The notes: generated by a model from the sequence alone, not told the origin. Counted from the first letter of the stretch, positions 44,152-58,771 are shown. The stretch: 64,000 nucleotides of DNA from Rhodanobacter sp. MP7CTX1 (GCF_014205795.1 NZ_JACHCN010000008.1:62001-126000); one strand, 5' to 3'. Program-made: numbers and translations.

Positions 44152-46989
44152 ATGAATTACCGCAAGACATTGCTAGCCGCCAGCATCATCACCAGCCTGT
44201 GCGTGTCGGCTACGGTATTTGCCCAGGACACCACGCAGGGCACGCCGGCGCCAGCTGCCCAAACGCAGTCGACGACCACCCAGACCACGACCACGACGAC
44301 GCAGACTGTCCAGCAGGCTAACGAAGCCAACGCCAAAAATGCCACCAATCTGGTTGGCATCACCGTGACCGGCATCCGCGCCAGCTTGCAGGCGTCGCTC
44401 GAGACCAAGCGCAATGCCGACGCGATCGTTGACGCGATCACCGCGACGGACATCGGCAAGTTCCCGGCCACTAACGCGGCAGAGGCACTGGAGCAGATCC
44501 CCGGCGTGACGCTCGACCGCAGCATCCCGGCGACCCAGCGCGTCAGCATCGACGGTATGGATCCGAGCCTCAACCTGAGCTACCTCGATGGCCATCCGGT
44601 GGCACAGGCGCAGTGGCTGTTCGGCGATAGCCCGAACCGGGGCTTCAACTACTCGCTGCTGCCGCCGGAAATCCTCGGTTCGCTGCAGGTCTACCACAGC
44701 CCCGAAGCACGCCTGCCCGAAGGCAGCCTTGGCGGCAGCGTGTTCATGAACACGGTGAAGCCGCTGGACGTTCCGGCGAACACGGTGACGGGTTCGGTCG
44801 GCCTCAACTACAACGACATGGTCGGTGACACGCGCCCCGATGCCTCGGTCTTCTACAGCTGGCACAACGATGACAAGACGTTCGGTATCGACGTCTCCGC
44901 CCAGCATTACGAGCAGATCACCAGTCGCGAAGGTGAAGAGAACTACGGTTACACCAAAGTGTCGGATGTGAACGCCGCTGCGTTGGCGCTCCCTGTTCCT
45001 AACCTCGCGATCCAGAACGAGCTGAATGCAGGCACGATCAAGGGCACGGACCTGATCCCGAACCAGGTCAGCGCCGCGAACTTCCAGCAGACCGAGAAGC
45101 GCGACGACGTCAACATCAACCTGCAGTGGAAGCCGGTCGACAATCTCACGACGTCTCTGGGCCTGATGTACATGAGGGACAACCTCGACAACGTCAACCA
45201 GTCCATGTATCCGTGGGCGACCCATAACCCGGCCGGCATCACCTCCCTGACGGAAGGCCCGAACGGCATCATCACGAGCGGTACCCAGGTCGGCACGCCG
45301 TGCTTTAACAGCACCAATTGCGTGAGCACGGCCAATACCTACACGGACAACAATGCCCGCCACTCGACGGTCACTACCAAGGGTGTGGATCTGCAGGGTG
45401 TTTACACCGGTGATGGCTGGACGCTCGGCGGTCAGGCCGGTGTAAGCACGTCGCGCAACCCGCAGAGTGCGGTGGTCAAGGAAATCTTCTACGGTGGCGG
45501 CTTCGACTGGTCGCTTGCCCATGGCGCCCAGTACACCGACCCCCTCTCGGCCAACAACCCCAACTACTGGGCCGACAATGGCTGGGGCGGCAACGAAGAG
45601 ACGATTCTGTACAAGGCCAAGGACACCTATGGCCAGCTCGATTTCACCAAGGACTTCGACAGCTTCTTCAATGAGCTGCTGGTCGGCGTGCGCTATGCCA
45701 GCCACTGGGAAAGCCAGGTCGAGAATGCCTATGTGGGTGCGCAGCAGCTGACCCTTAACCAGATTGGCTACGGCGGTCTGACCGACCTGTCGGGCATGTC
45801 AAGCCTGGGACTGTCGCCGAGCATGGTGACCCATGTGCAGACAGCGGGCTCCGCCGCCCTGTTCAATGCCGTGCTCAGCACGCCCGGTTTCGGTGCCGCC
45901 AAGGACGCGAATGTCTATTGGGACGACACCTGGAACGTACAGCAGCAGAACAGCGCGGCCTATGCTCAGCTGAACTTCGGCAACGACGACGTGCATGGCA
46001 ACCTGGGCCTGCGTTTCGTGCACACCGAGATCACTTCGAACGGTTACAACATCCCGGGTGACTGCGCTGCCGCCGATTCGTTTGATTGCATCTTCCCGGC
46101 AGGCTTTGGCTATGTCGGTCAGACCCGGACCTTCAACAACTGGCTGCCGGCGTTCAACATCGCCTACAACGTCACGCCGGACTTCATCCTGCGCGCCGCT
46201 GCTTCGGAAACGATAGCCTACGCTCCATACAACCAGTACGCGCCGTACTTCGAGGCTAATGACACGGTGCTGACGGCAACCGCCGGCAACCCGGATCTGA
46301 AGCCGTATCGCTCCGCGAACTTCAATGCGTCGGCTGAGTGGTACTTCAGCGAGCAGTCCGTGTTTGCCGCGTCGGTCTTCTACAAGGACGTCCTCAACTA
46401 CATCGTCAATGCGGCGACCACGCAGGAGCGCATCAACGGTTCCTGGACCATCCCGGGCTACGCGCAAAATACCGGCAACTCGCAGGTTCAGCAGGGTCTG
46501 TGCACGGCCGTGGGCGTTTGCCAGTACGACGTGACGGCACCGGTGAACGGCGGTCGCGCGAAGGTGGAAGGTGGCACCCTGAGCTACCAGCAGGCGTTCT
46601 CCGACACCGGCTTCGGCGCGAAGGCGAATTTCACTTACTCGAATGCCTCCACGTCGAAGGGCGGCGCGTTGCCGTACAACTCGAAGGACTCCTACAGCAT
46701 CGGGCCGTACTTCGAACAGGGTCCGTACAGCGCGAGCGTTTCGTATAGCTGGCGCAGCAGCTACCTGGCTGGCGGTTACGTGGCAGGTGCACCGGCCACG
46801 TACATCGACGGCTGGAAGGAGCTGGACGCCTCGCTGGGCTACCAGATCGACAAGAACTTCTCGTTGTCCTTCAGCGCGCTGAACCTGCTCAACTCGAAGT
46901 ACTACGCGTACCTGGGTAGCAAGACCCAGTTGTCCGAGCAGTACGTGACCGGGCGTGACTACATGCTCGCCGTGCACTTCAAGTTCTGA
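44152..46989 (+). CDS. TonB-dependent receptor for an oligosaccharide
   Basis: 945 residues. Signal peptide ending AQD, a Thr/Gln-rich stretch, then a TonB-box-like ITVTG region and plug domain (RNADAIVDAITATDIGKFPATNAAEALEQIPGV), followed by a 22-strand barrel ending YMLAVHFKF with terminal Phe. The plug start 'VTGIRASLQASLETKRNADAIVD' type is that of the Xanthomonas/Caulobacter carbohydrate receptors. Expected cargo is chitooligosaccharide or another N-acetylhexosaminide. A strong terminator follows. Confidence 0.94.
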   Translation: MNYRKTLLAASIITSLCVSATVFAQDTTQGTPAPAAQTQSTTTQTTTTTTQTVQQANEANAKNATNLVGITVTGIRASLQASLETKRNADAIVDAITATDIGKFPATNAAEALEQIPGVTLDRSIPATQRVSIDGMDPSLNLSYLDGHPVAQAQWLFGDSPNRGFNYSLLPPEILGSLQVYHSPEARLPEGSLGGSVFMNTVKPLDVPANTVTGSVGLNYNDMVGDTRPDASVFYSWHNDDKTFGIDVSAQHYEQITSREGEENYGYTKVSDVNAAALALPVPNLAIQNELNAGTIKGTDLIPNQVSAANFQQTEKRDDVNINLQWKPVDNLTTSLGLMYMRDNLDNVNQSMYPWATHNPAGITSLTEGPNGIITSGTQVGTPCFNSTNCVSTANTYTDNNARHSTVTTKGVDLQGVYTGDGWTLGGQAGVSTSRNPQSAVVKEIFYGGGFDWSLAHGAQYTDPLSANNPNYWADNGWGGNEETILYKAKDTYGQLDFTKDFDSFFNELLVGVRYASHWESQVENAYVGAQQLTLNQIGYGGLTDLSGMSSLGLSPSMVTHVQTAGSAALFNAVLSTPGFGAAKDANVYWDDTWNVQQQNSAAYAQLNFGNDDVHGNLGLRFVHTEITSNGYNIPGDCAAADSFDCIFPAGFGYVGQTRTFNNWLPAFNIAYNVTPDFILRAAASETIAYAPYNQYAPYFEANDTVLTATAGNPDLKPYRSANFNASAEWYFSEQSVFAASVFYKDVLNYIVNAATTQERINGSWTIPGYAQNTGNSQVQQGLCTAVGVCQYDVTAPVNGGRAKVEGGTLSYQQAFSDTGFGAKANFTYSNASTSKGGALPYNSKDSYSIGPYFEQGPYSASVSYSWRSSYLAGGYVAGAPATYIDGWKELDASLGYQIDKNFSLSFSALNLLNSKYYAYLGSKTQLSEQYVTGRDYMLAVHFKF

Positions 46990-47035
46990 TTTTCGTTTCA
47001 TCATCAGGTAAGTCTTTTAGGTTTTCTTCCCCATC

Positions 47036-47069
47036 GGACCTGGCACCCTTGCCAGGTCCATTTTTTTTT
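47036..47069 (+). terminator. Rho-independent terminator of the TonB receptor transcript
   Basis: Perfect 10-bp stem (GGACCTGGCA / TGCCAGGTCC) with loop CCCT, followed by A and nine T bases. It separates the receptor from the hexosaminidase gene. Confidence 0.95.
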
Positions 47070-47151
47070 CGGGGATTGAGTTGCAACGCAGGCGGCTGGG
47101 TCAGTCGTCTCTCCCGAACTACTCGAACGTCGGTCGCCGTGGGGACACGCC

Positions 47152-49455
47152 ATGAATTTTGTTCGTCTTGTCTTTTGTGTGGCCCTGAGCGGCATCGCGT
47201 CCATCGCCTGGGCGACGGCAGCACCGACTTCACTCACTCCACTGCCGGCGCAGCTCGATCAAGCCGACGGCAGCTTCCAGGTCGATGAAAAAACACCGAT
47301 CGTGGTCGCCGACAACGACGCCTCGACTCGACATACCGCGGACTATCTGGCCGAGCTGATCGGTCGCACCCGCGGACTGCATCTGCATGTGACAACGGGC
47401 GTGGCGACGGCAGGTGCGATCGTTCTGCAACGTGATCCACGCGCGACGGTTGCAAACAGCGAGGGCTATTCGCTGGATGTCACCCCACAAGGCATTCGCA
47501 TCACCGCAAGAGACGATGCCGGCCTGTTCCATGGTGCGATCACGTTGTGGCAGTTGCTTACTCCCGACGCGCAGCAAGGCACCGTGCTGATGCCGGCGCT
47601 GCACATCCGCGATGAACCGCGCTTCGTGTGGCGTGGCCTGATGCTCGACTCCGTGCGGCACTTCCAGTCGGTGGCCGAAGTCGAGCAGTTGCTCGATCAA
47701 ATGGCCCAGCACAAGCTCAACGTATTCCACTGGCACCTCACCGACGACCAGGGCTGGCGCATCCAGATCAAGCGTTATCCCGAGCTCACCCGCATCGGCG
47801 CGTGGCGCACGCCGCCCGATGCCGGACACGAAGGCGAGCCGGCGACGTACGGTGGCTTCTACACGCAGGATCAAATCCGCCAGATCGTCGCCTATGCCGC
47901 CGCCCGCTACATCACCGTGGTACCGGAAATCGACATGCCCGGTCATGCGCAGGCCGCGGTGGCCGCGTACCCGCAGATCGGTGTCACCGGCAAGCGCCCG
48001 TCCGTGTCGGTGGACTGGGGGGTCAATCCCTACCTGTACAACGCGGACGACGCCACCTTCGGTTTCGTCGACAACGTCCTCGATGAGGTGATGGCGCTGT
48101 TTCCGTCGCGCTATATCCACGTCGGCGGCGACGAGGCTGTCAAGGATCAGTGGCATGCCTCACCGGCGGTGCAGGCGAAGATGCATGCGCTGGGTGTGAA
48201 GGACGAAGATGCGCTGCAAGGCTGGTTCATCGATCGCGTCGGCAAGTACCTGGCCTCGCATGGACGGCGCTTGATCGGTTGGGACGAAATTCTTGACGGC
48301 GGTGTGCAGGCGGATGCCGCGGTGATGTCGTGGCGTGGCAGTGATGGCGCGGTCAAAGCGGCGCAGCAAGGGCATGACGTGGTGCTGTCGCCCGCGCCCG
48401 GCCTGTATTTCGACCAGTTGCAAAGCGATCGCACTGACGAAATCGCCGGGCGCATTCCGGTGCAGGATCTGGCCAGCGTCTACGCGTTCGAACCGGTACC
48501 GAAAGAGCTCGACGCGGCGCAGGCGAAGCATGTACTTGGCGCGCAGGCCAATGTGTGGACCGAACACATGCCGACGATGGGACATGTTGAACACGCCGTG
48601 TTCCCGCGACTGGATGCGTTGAGCGAAGTGGACTGGTCAGCGGCCAAATCGCGCGACTGGCATGGGTTCCTTGCCCGCTTGCCGGCGCAGTTCGCACGCT
48701 ATCGGGCACAGGGCATCGGCTATGCCGACAGCGCGTTCGCGCCGGAGGTCGGTGTCGATCGCAACGCCGCACTGGCTAGCGGCACGGCGCAGGTCAGCTT
48801 GTCCGACCAGGTCGGTGCTGGCGCGTTGCACTACACCCTCGATGGCAGTGTGCCGGATCTGCACTCGCCGCTGTATCACGCACCGTTTTCGGCGAAGTTG
48901 CCAGTCACCGTGCGCGCGGCCACGTTCGCCGTCGACGGCAGCTTGTTGGCTTCACCACATCAGCGCGTAGTGGACCAGGCAAGCCTGCTCAGCCTCGGCG
49001 GCAACGAAATGCCCAATTGCCCGGGCAGCGATTTCCGCCTGCGCGTGCAACCGATGCCCGATGCCACTTCGCTGGCACCGGTCTACAGCATCAATGTATT
49101 CGACAGCTGCCAGCTGTATCCGGCCACGCGAATGGATGGTGTCGTGGCAATCCACGTCGACGCCGTCCGGCTCGAGCGTAACTACGCGCTGGCGCACGAC
49201 GCCAAGCTGGTGGTCTCGCGGCCACGCAGCACACCGTTCGGCGAGCTGGTGGTGCATCAGGATCGTTGCGATGGCCAGGTGCTGGCCACGTTGCCGCTGC
49301 CGAATCCTGATCAGGCCGGGCGTAGCTTTGCGCTCGATGCGTCACTACCGGCCCAGCATGGCGAGCACGCGCTGTGTCTGATCTTCACTGCACCGATTGA
49401 CGGGCCGCTTTATGCGATGGCGCGCATCGCGCTGCTGCCGACTGGCACGAAATGA
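47152..49455 (+). CDS. GH20 beta-N-acetylhexosaminidase
   Basis: 767 residues. Signal peptide MNFVRLVFCVALSGIASIAWA, the small GH20b domain (about 25-150), then the (beta/alpha)8 GH20 domain with RGLMLDSVRHFQSVAEVEQLLDQMAQHKLNVFHWHLTDDQGW and the catalytic pair Asp327-Glu328 in HVGGDEAVKDQW (substrate-assisted mechanism). The C-terminal region (LSDQVGAGALHYTLDGSVPDLHSPLYHAPF) is a chitobiase-type C-terminal domain with an additional NPCBM-like tail. It releases GlcNAc/GalNAc in the periplasm for the neighbouring porter and kinase. Confidence 0.96.
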   Translation: MNFVRLVFCVALSGIASIAWATAAPTSLTPLPAQLDQADGSFQVDEKTPIVVADNDASTRHTADYLAELIGRTRGLHLHVTTGVATAGAIVLQRDPRATVANSEGYSLDVTPQGIRITARDDAGLFHGAITLWQLLTPDAQQGTVLMPALHIRDEPRFVWRGLMLDSVRHFQSVAEVEQLLDQMAQHKLNVFHWHLTDDQGWRIQIKRYPELTRIGAWRTPPDAGHEGEPATYGGFYTQDQIRQIVAYAAARYITVVPEIDMPGHAQAAVAAYPQIGVTGKRPSVSVDWGVNPYLYNADDATFGFVDNVLDEVMALFPSRYIHVGGDEAVKDQWHASPAVQAKMHALGVKDEDALQGWFIDRVGKYLASHGRRLIGWDEILDGGVQADAAVMSWRGSDGAVKAAQQGHDVVLSPAPGLYFDQLQSDRTDEIAGRIPVQDLASVYAFEPVPKELDAAQAKHVLGAQANVWTEHMPTMGHVEHAVFPRLDALSEVDWSAAKSRDWHGFLARLPAQFARYRAQGIGYADSAFAPEVGVDRNAALASGTAQVSLSDQVGAGALHYTLDGSVPDLHSPLYHAPFSAKLPVTVRAATFAVDGSLLASPHQRVVDQASLLSLGGNEMPNCPGSDFRLRVQPMPDATSLAPVYSINVFDSCQLYPATRMDGVVAIHVDAVRLERNYALAHDAKLVVSRPRSTPFGELVVHQDRCDGQVLATLPLPNPDQAGRSFALDASLPAQHGEHALCLIFTAPIDGPLYAMARIALLPTGTK

Positions 49456-49539
49456 TAAGGCCGTCGCTGCGTCGGCTCACTTTGCTCGATGGGCGACGCC
49501 GCTGTACGGTGGCGGCTGAAACTCTGATGCTCATCGGCG

Positions 49540-49698
49540 CTAGCGAGGTCCGCGTAACACCTTGATGAGCAGGGCCATCGCCAACAGTCCCAGTAGAAAA
49601 CCGATGCCGGCGCCCCACAGGGCGCCGGTCTGTCCGGCCAATAGATAGCGCACGCCGCAGCCGAGTGGAAACAACAGCATCAAGGGTAGACATCCCAT
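49540..49698 (-). CDS. Small one- or two-helix membrane protein downstream of lhr
   Basis: 52 residues: MGCLPLMLLFPLGCGVRYLLAGQTGALWGAGIGFLLGLLAMALL then KVLRGPR. A hydrophobic helix, a Gly-rich turn and a second helix with a positive tail. GAGGT lies seven bases before ATG 49698, and it follows the lhr stop by 17 bases on the same strand, so it is probably translated from the same mRNA. Function unknown. Confidence 0.65.
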   Translation of the reverse strand: MGCLPLMLLFPLGCGVRYLLAGQTGALWGAGIGFLLGLLAMALLIKVLRGPR

Positions 49699-49714
49699 CG
49701 GTCGACCTCGGCGC

Positions 49715-54286
<4,572 letters not shown>

Positions 54287-54530
54287 CGGGATTTGCCTGT
54301 GCGGCGGCGAGCGGAGGGTCACGTCATCATATATGGGGCCGTCTTCAGCGTGGTCAATCGGCTGCCGGGGCCGCCGCTGAAGATGGCACTGCAAGCGTCA
54401 CGCCGCCATGTCAATATTCAGCTGCGGCCGTCGCAACTCAGGACTCCCGACGGGGATTCCGGCGACGGCCTTCATGTGAAGGATGCCCATGCACGTTCTG
54501 GAAGTGGTTCTGCGGAGAACCGGCACGCTG

Positions 54531-56504
54531 ATGCCGATGTGCCGCCGGCTGGCGTTGATTCTGCTCATTGGGGTTTGTGGTGTCAGCGCTGTCCGTGCTG
54601 CCAGCCTGGATCCTGAGGTGTTGCCGAAGATCCAGGCGGCCACGTTCGAGGTGGTCGCCGCCAAGCCGGTCAACGATCCCCTGACGTACGAAAAGCCGTT
54701 GCCGCTGGAACTGCTGCCGTATCAGGAACGCAGCGACAAATACTTCTCGATCGGCACCGCTTTCGCGCTCGGCAATAATCGCTATGTCACGGCGGCCCAT
54801 GTGCTGCAGATCGGCATCGGCAGCCTGTGGGGTAATCCCGCATTGCGCGACGCCACTGGCCATGTGTATGCGATCGACAAGATCGAAAAGTACTCCCTGC
54901 AGCAGGATTTCGTGGTCTTCTCGCTGGCCGAACAGCCTGCAAACGCGGCGGCGCTGGAGGTCAATCCAAAACCGGCGTTGAACGAAGTGGTTTATGCCGT
55001 TGGCAATGCGCTGGGCACCGGCGTGGTGATTCGCGACGGTCTGTATACCTCCGACACCCCAGAAGATCAGGACGGCCGCTGGAAATGGATGCGCTTTTCG
55101 GCAGCCGCGTCGCCGGGCAACAGCGGCGGCCCGCTGCTGGACAAGGATGGCAAGCTGATCGGCATCGTGCTGATGAAATCGGCCAATGAAAACCTCAACT
55201 ACGCGCTGTCGATAAACGATGTGCTGAAGGCGCCGGATCACCTGGCCGTGATGGATACACGGATGCCTTACCAGCTCGACATTTTCGATTCGGTTCAGAA
55301 CGGCACGTTCAAGCAGCAGTTCGCGCTGCCGATGAGTTTCGCCGAATTCAGTGCGGCTTTCCGCCAGCGGTTCGACGCCTATACGGATATGCAGCTCAAG
55401 GCGCTACTGAGCAAGGAACCGGAGCGACTCTTCCCGCACGGCGAAGGCTCCAGCCGTCTGCTGCATAGCGTGCCCTGGCAAAGCGGCTTTCCGGCACTGA
55501 TCACGCGCAGCAGCAGTGGCGAATGGGGGTTGTCGGCCAAACCGGCGCAAAAAATTTCGCTGTCTGCCAACGGGTACGTGGTACCCGGCATCGTCGGGCA
55601 CAACTTCATGTTTCATCTGCGCAAGCCGGATAACCTGCCGGCTAGCGAGCTCTACGGCAACCCGGCGGTGCTGATGCAGCAGCTGTCGAAGGTGGGCTTT
55701 CTGCAGCGCGATGTCGGCACCGAGCGGGTGAAGATCACCTCGCTGGGCAAGCCGACCAGCGACACGATCCACACCGATGCATGGCAGCGGCATTGGCAGG
55801 TGCGCGTATGGCCAATGCCGTACATGAATGTACGGGTGATCGCGTTCTCGCTGCCGGTGCCCGATGGCTATGTGACGATGTTGCGCTTTGCCTCGCCAGG
55901 GCACGAATACGACAGCATGGCCGACTTGAATGCGATCACGGACTTCGTCAGCGTGGCTTACAACGGCACGCTGGCGCAGTGGAAGGATTACCTGAAAAAC
56001 ACTGCGCTGCTGCCGGCGGCGTTCAAGGACCTCAAGATCGATTTCGACTACGGCCATCGTTTCGGTTACAGCTCGAAGCGGCTGGCGTTCTCCTTCACGC
56101 CGGAGCTGCAGAAGATCGAGCAGAACAGCGAGCTGACGCTGGGGTTTGGCTACTTCGACGACCATGGCAAGGTGGTGTGGGACGTGGGCAACGTGCGCGT
56201 GGCCGCCAATGCCACTGATCCGGACCGGATCAGCATCCTGCGGCATGTGGCACCTTCCGCTGACCTTGATGACGAGTACAAGAGCGAGTGGAACAAGCTT
56301 GCGCATCAGCTGCACCCGTACGATGGGGTCGCCCAGAGCGACAACGACGAGATGAGCATCTCGGCGGTTGTCGATGCGTCGGCGGGCGCAGCGCCTGCGG
56401 TGCTCTACAGCGCGGTCTACGCTGTCGAGGGGACGCAACCGCAGGCCGCCATGAAAGCCAAGCTCGACCTGCTCATGAAAAATCTGCACGTCGACGAGCA
56501 CTGA
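54531..56504 (+). CDS. Trypsin-like serine protease with large C-terminal region, secreted
   Basis: 657 residues from ATG 54531 (an earlier ATG at 54483 is possible). Signal peptide LALILLIGVCGVSAVRA, then a chymotrypsin-fold domain: His in YVTAAHVLQ, Asp in LQQDFVVFSLAEQ and Ser in AASPGNSGGPLLDKDG, forming the triad, as in HtrA-like proteases but without PDZ domains. The remaining ~400 residues contain two more beta-rich regions with no recognised fold. Periplasmic or outer-membrane-associated role is likely. It is divergent from lhr and followed by an alpha/beta hydrolase. Confidence 0.85.
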   Translation: MPMCRRLALILLIGVCGVSAVRAASLDPEVLPKIQAATFEVVAAKPVNDPLTYEKPLPLELLPYQERSDKYFSIGTAFALGNNRYVTAAHVLQIGIGSLWGNPALRDATGHVYAIDKIEKYSLQQDFVVFSLAEQPANAAALEVNPKPALNEVVYAVGNALGTGVVIRDGLYTSDTPEDQDGRWKWMRFSAAASPGNSGGPLLDKDGKLIGIVLMKSANENLNYALSINDVLKAPDHLAVMDTRMPYQLDIFDSVQNGTFKQQFALPMSFAEFSAAFRQRFDAYTDMQLKALLSKEPERLFPHGEGSSRLLHSVPWQSGFPALITRSSSGEWGLSAKPAQKISLSANGYVVPGIVGHNFMFHLRKPDNLPASELYGNPAVLMQQLSKVGFLQRDVGTERVKITSLGKPTSDTIHTDAWQRHWQVRVWPMPYMNVRVIAFSLPVPDGYVTMLRFASPGHEYDSMADLNAITDFVSVAYNGTLAQWKDYLKNTALLPAAFKDLKIDFDYGHRFGYSSKRLAFSFTPELQKIEQNSELTLGFGYFDDHGKVVWDVGNVRVAANATDPDRISILRHVAPSADLDDEYKSEWNKLAHQLHPYDGVAQSDNDEMSISAVVDASAGAAPAVLYSAVYAVEGTQPQAAMKAKLDLLMKNLHVDEH

Positions 56505-56633
56505 CCCTGCTCGGTGTCGACGCCATCGTTGCTGGTCATGGCTTGCCTGGCCAGCATCGGGTTAGCGAGCACCCTGTGCAGCACGGGCCGATCGGGTTAC
56601 GGTAACCAACTTGGGTAGCAGGGAGGGCAGCGG

Positions 56634-57506
56634 GTGGAGCAACGGGTACCAGCGGCGTCGCAGGATAGCGACGCGGACGGCAGCACAAGCTGGCTGGCTA
56701 TGGCCGATGGCCAGCAGCTGTTTCTGCGTGACTGGGCGACGCCGCAGGCCCGCGGCGCCGTGTTGATCGTGCATGGGCTGGGCGAACACAGCGGCCGCTA
56801 TGAGCGTCTGGCGCAATGGTTCAATCAGCGCGGCTATGCCGTGCGCAGCTACGACCAGCGCGGCCACGGACAGACGCCTGGCCAGCGCGGCGCGCTGCGG
56901 GATGGCGATGATCTGCTGGAAGATCTGGCCACGGTTTATATCGACTACATGAACGGTTTACCGCACGCCCCGCTGCTGCTCGGCCACAGCATGGGCGGCC
57001 TGGTGGCCGTGCGCGCCGTGCTGGATGGTCGTATCACGCCACCGGCGCTGCTGCTGTCGTCGCCCGCGCTGCGTACCTGGGAGTCGGCGTGGCTGCAACG
57101 ACTGGCCCACCGGCTGACGCACATCACACCGAATTTGCCGCTGCGCAATGGGTTGAAGTTCGAGAAGATCTCGCACGACGAAGCCGTGGTCGTTGCCTAT
57201 CGCAGGGATTCGCTGCGTACGGGCTGGATCACCCCGCGACTGGCGAATTTCATCTTCCGCGCCGGTCCGGCCTGCATTGCTGACGCGGCCAAACTAGCCA
57301 TACCCACACTGCTGCTGGTCGCCGATAGCGATGAACTGGTCGATCCCTCGGGCAGCCGTGCGTTCTCGAAGAAGGCAGCGCCGACACGCCAGTTGACCAC
57401 CCGGTATTTTTCAACGCTCTATCACGAGCTGTTCAACGAATCCGAACCGGGACGCAGCCAGGTACTGATGCAGCTGTCCGATTGGCTGGGCCGGCATGCG
57501 GGGTGA
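56634..57506 (+). CDS. Alpha/beta hydrolase, monoacylglycerol-lipase-like
   Basis: 290 residues, GTG start with GGGAGGG upstream. Serine-lipase (Hydrolase_4) fold: VLIVHGLGEHSGRYERLAQWF, YDQRGHGQTPG, nucleophile Ser119 in LGHSMGGLVAV, Asp in LVADSDELVDPSG and His in STLYHELFNE. Members release fatty acids from monoacylglycerols or lysophospholipids. 130 bases downstream of the protease in the same direction; a functional link is not evident. Confidence 0.92.
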   Translation: MEQRVPAASQDSDADGSTSWLAMADGQQLFLRDWATPQARGAVLIVHGLGEHSGRYERLAQWFNQRGYAVRSYDQRGHGQTPGQRGALRDGDDLLEDLATVYIDYMNGLPHAPLLLGHSMGGLVAVRAVLDGRITPPALLLSSPALRTWESAWLQRLAHRLTHITPNLPLRNGLKFEKISHDEAVVVAYRRDSLRTGWITPRLANFIFRAGPACIADAAKLAIPTLLLVADSDELVDPSGSRAFSKKAAPTRQLTTRYFSTLYHELFNESEPGRSQVLMQLSDWLGRHAG

Positions 57507-57684
57507 GCGGCGCTTGGCGAATTATGCTGCGCCGGCGTAGAGAGATCCGCCGGTTCAAGCTAGTTTTCCGATATCCGATGTCATCGAAAACCGTGCCCGA
57601 GCCACTGAAGTGCCTTACAACATGGCGGGCCATAGCGAAGCCCAAGTAATGACGCTGCGAGCGTAGATGCCGGCGACAGCCGAA

Positions 57685-57921
57685 CTATGGCAAACCCGTA
57701 CCGCTGCGCGCGTAGCGCGCAAGCGAGATCGTATCCAGCAGGCAGGGAAGCTCAACGGTGACGCTGTGGCCGGTGCGCTGGTACTCATCATGGGCGGCTT
57801 CGCGAGCGAGCTTGATCGCTGCTCCGATCTGTTCGGCCTCATACAGTACGTTGTCACCGCAGCAAACGCCCCACAAGCCCGCGGGCTGCTCCCTGATTGA
57901 ATAGACAATCGGTGAATGCAT
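57685..57921 (-). CDS. Small hypothetical protein, DUF2188-like pattern
   Basis: 78 residues. VYSIREQPAGLWGVCCGDNVLYEAEQIGAAIKLAREAAHDEYQRTGHSVTVEL has the alternating strand-helix pattern of short DUF2188-type proteins that use 'W.V.......A......A...AR'. GAGG lies eight bases before the ATG. No close operon partner. Could be spurious, but the amphipathic pattern and ribosome site favour a gene. Confidence 0.45.
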   Translation of the reverse strand: MHSPIVYSIREQPAGLWGVCCGDNVLYEAEQIGAAIKLAREAAHDEYQRTGHSVTVELPCLLDTISLARYARSGTGLP

Positions 57922-58162
57922 GACCGCGGCCTCGCGTGAAGAGAGAGCGCCCGGTGCATCGGTTCAGCCGTTCGCGACGTGGCATCGTCCTGACTTCCCG
58001 GGCGTGCATAGAGTGCTAGCAACGGGTAGCCGACTGAAGCGGCGACTGACTCGGCATGGTGTAGGCGCTCGCCTACTTATGCTGTCCATCAGCGCGTACG
58101 TGATCTGGGCGGGGATTGACGGGGTACGAGGCTCAAGCCGGCCTCCGTCGCGTCGGCTTGCC

Positions 58163-58546
58163 TTACTGGGCGGCGTGCCGGGGCGCTTGGGACTGTTCAA
58201 CGCAGTTCGCCAGTAGTGGTGGTGCGCCAGAATCACCCTCCCGGGTGAGATTGCCCAGTGGGCCTTTGGTCCACCATACGTAGGGACCCGACGCGTACTT
58301 CGCGCCGGACCCGGACATCACCGTGACAAATACATGCCGTGCGCCATCGACCGACAGGTAGGCAAACGAATCGCCGTCGGTCGCATTGATATACAAAACG
58401 CTGATTCGTTTGTTGCGGTCACACTGATAGGCCCTGACCTGCTTGTTCGCGACGACGACGTCTGGAAACGACAGGCTTTCGCTCGAGGCCGCGGCAAGCG
58501 ATGGAAGCAGAAACATCACGGTGTACAGCAACGAAAGAGTTTTCAT
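58163..58546 (-). CDS. MliC-like lysozyme inhibitor, periplasmic
   Basis: 127 residues. Signal peptide MKTLSLLYTVMFLLPSLAAA, then a small beta-barrel: YQCDRNKRISVLYINATDGDSFAYLSVDG and the inhibitory motif MSGSGAKYASGPYVWWTKG, characteristic of MliC/PliC inhibitors of c-type lysozyme. It lacks a lipobox cysteine, so it would be soluble in the periplasm (PliC-like). Protects against host or predator lysozyme. Upstream gap to the relics at 58.7 kb has no gene. Confidence 0.85.
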   Translation of the reverse strand: MKTLSLLYTVMFLLPSLAAASSESLSFPDVVVANKQVRAYQCDRNKRISVLYINATDGDSFAYLSVDGARHVFVTVMSGSGAKYASGPYVWWTKGPLGNLTREGDSGAPPLLANCVEQSQAPRHAAQ

Positions 58547-58699
58547 GGCCGAGACCTATGGGGTTGCACCGCAGACATCATGCCGCAGATCGAAGTTTCC
58601 GTCTGTGGGCATTTGCCAGGCAGTTGCATGAGCTCTCGTAGAACGCGCACGGAACGGACACTCGTTCGCTGCCCTGCAAAAAATGACGCAAGATTTCAT

Positions 58700-58770
58700 T
58701 CACGCCGAGCGAGTGGCCTCAACGGGTGACACGCGCGAGGCACGCAGCGCCGGTGCCGGCACGGCCGCCA
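58700..58770 (-). pseudogene. Relic of an FtsX-type ABC permease (C-terminal tail only)
   Basis: The last 20 codons read VPAPALRASRVSPVEATRSA then stop, closely matching the APALRAARIAPVEAIRSS end of the permease at 3757. Nothing upstream matches a permease; at 58772 the sequence becomes a LytTR relic on the other strand. Therefore a truncated remainder. Confidence 0.65.
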
Positions 58771-58771
58771 T

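Noticed and set aside
44173-45705. 510-codon open frame opposite the TonB receptor
   Set aside because: Shadow of the receptor gene; composition is Arg/Val rich with no motif.
57920-58216. 98-codon plus-strand frame between the DUF2188-like gene and the MliC-like gene
   Set aside because: Arg/Pro/Gly-biased, no ribosome site, and opposed to a better small gene next door.
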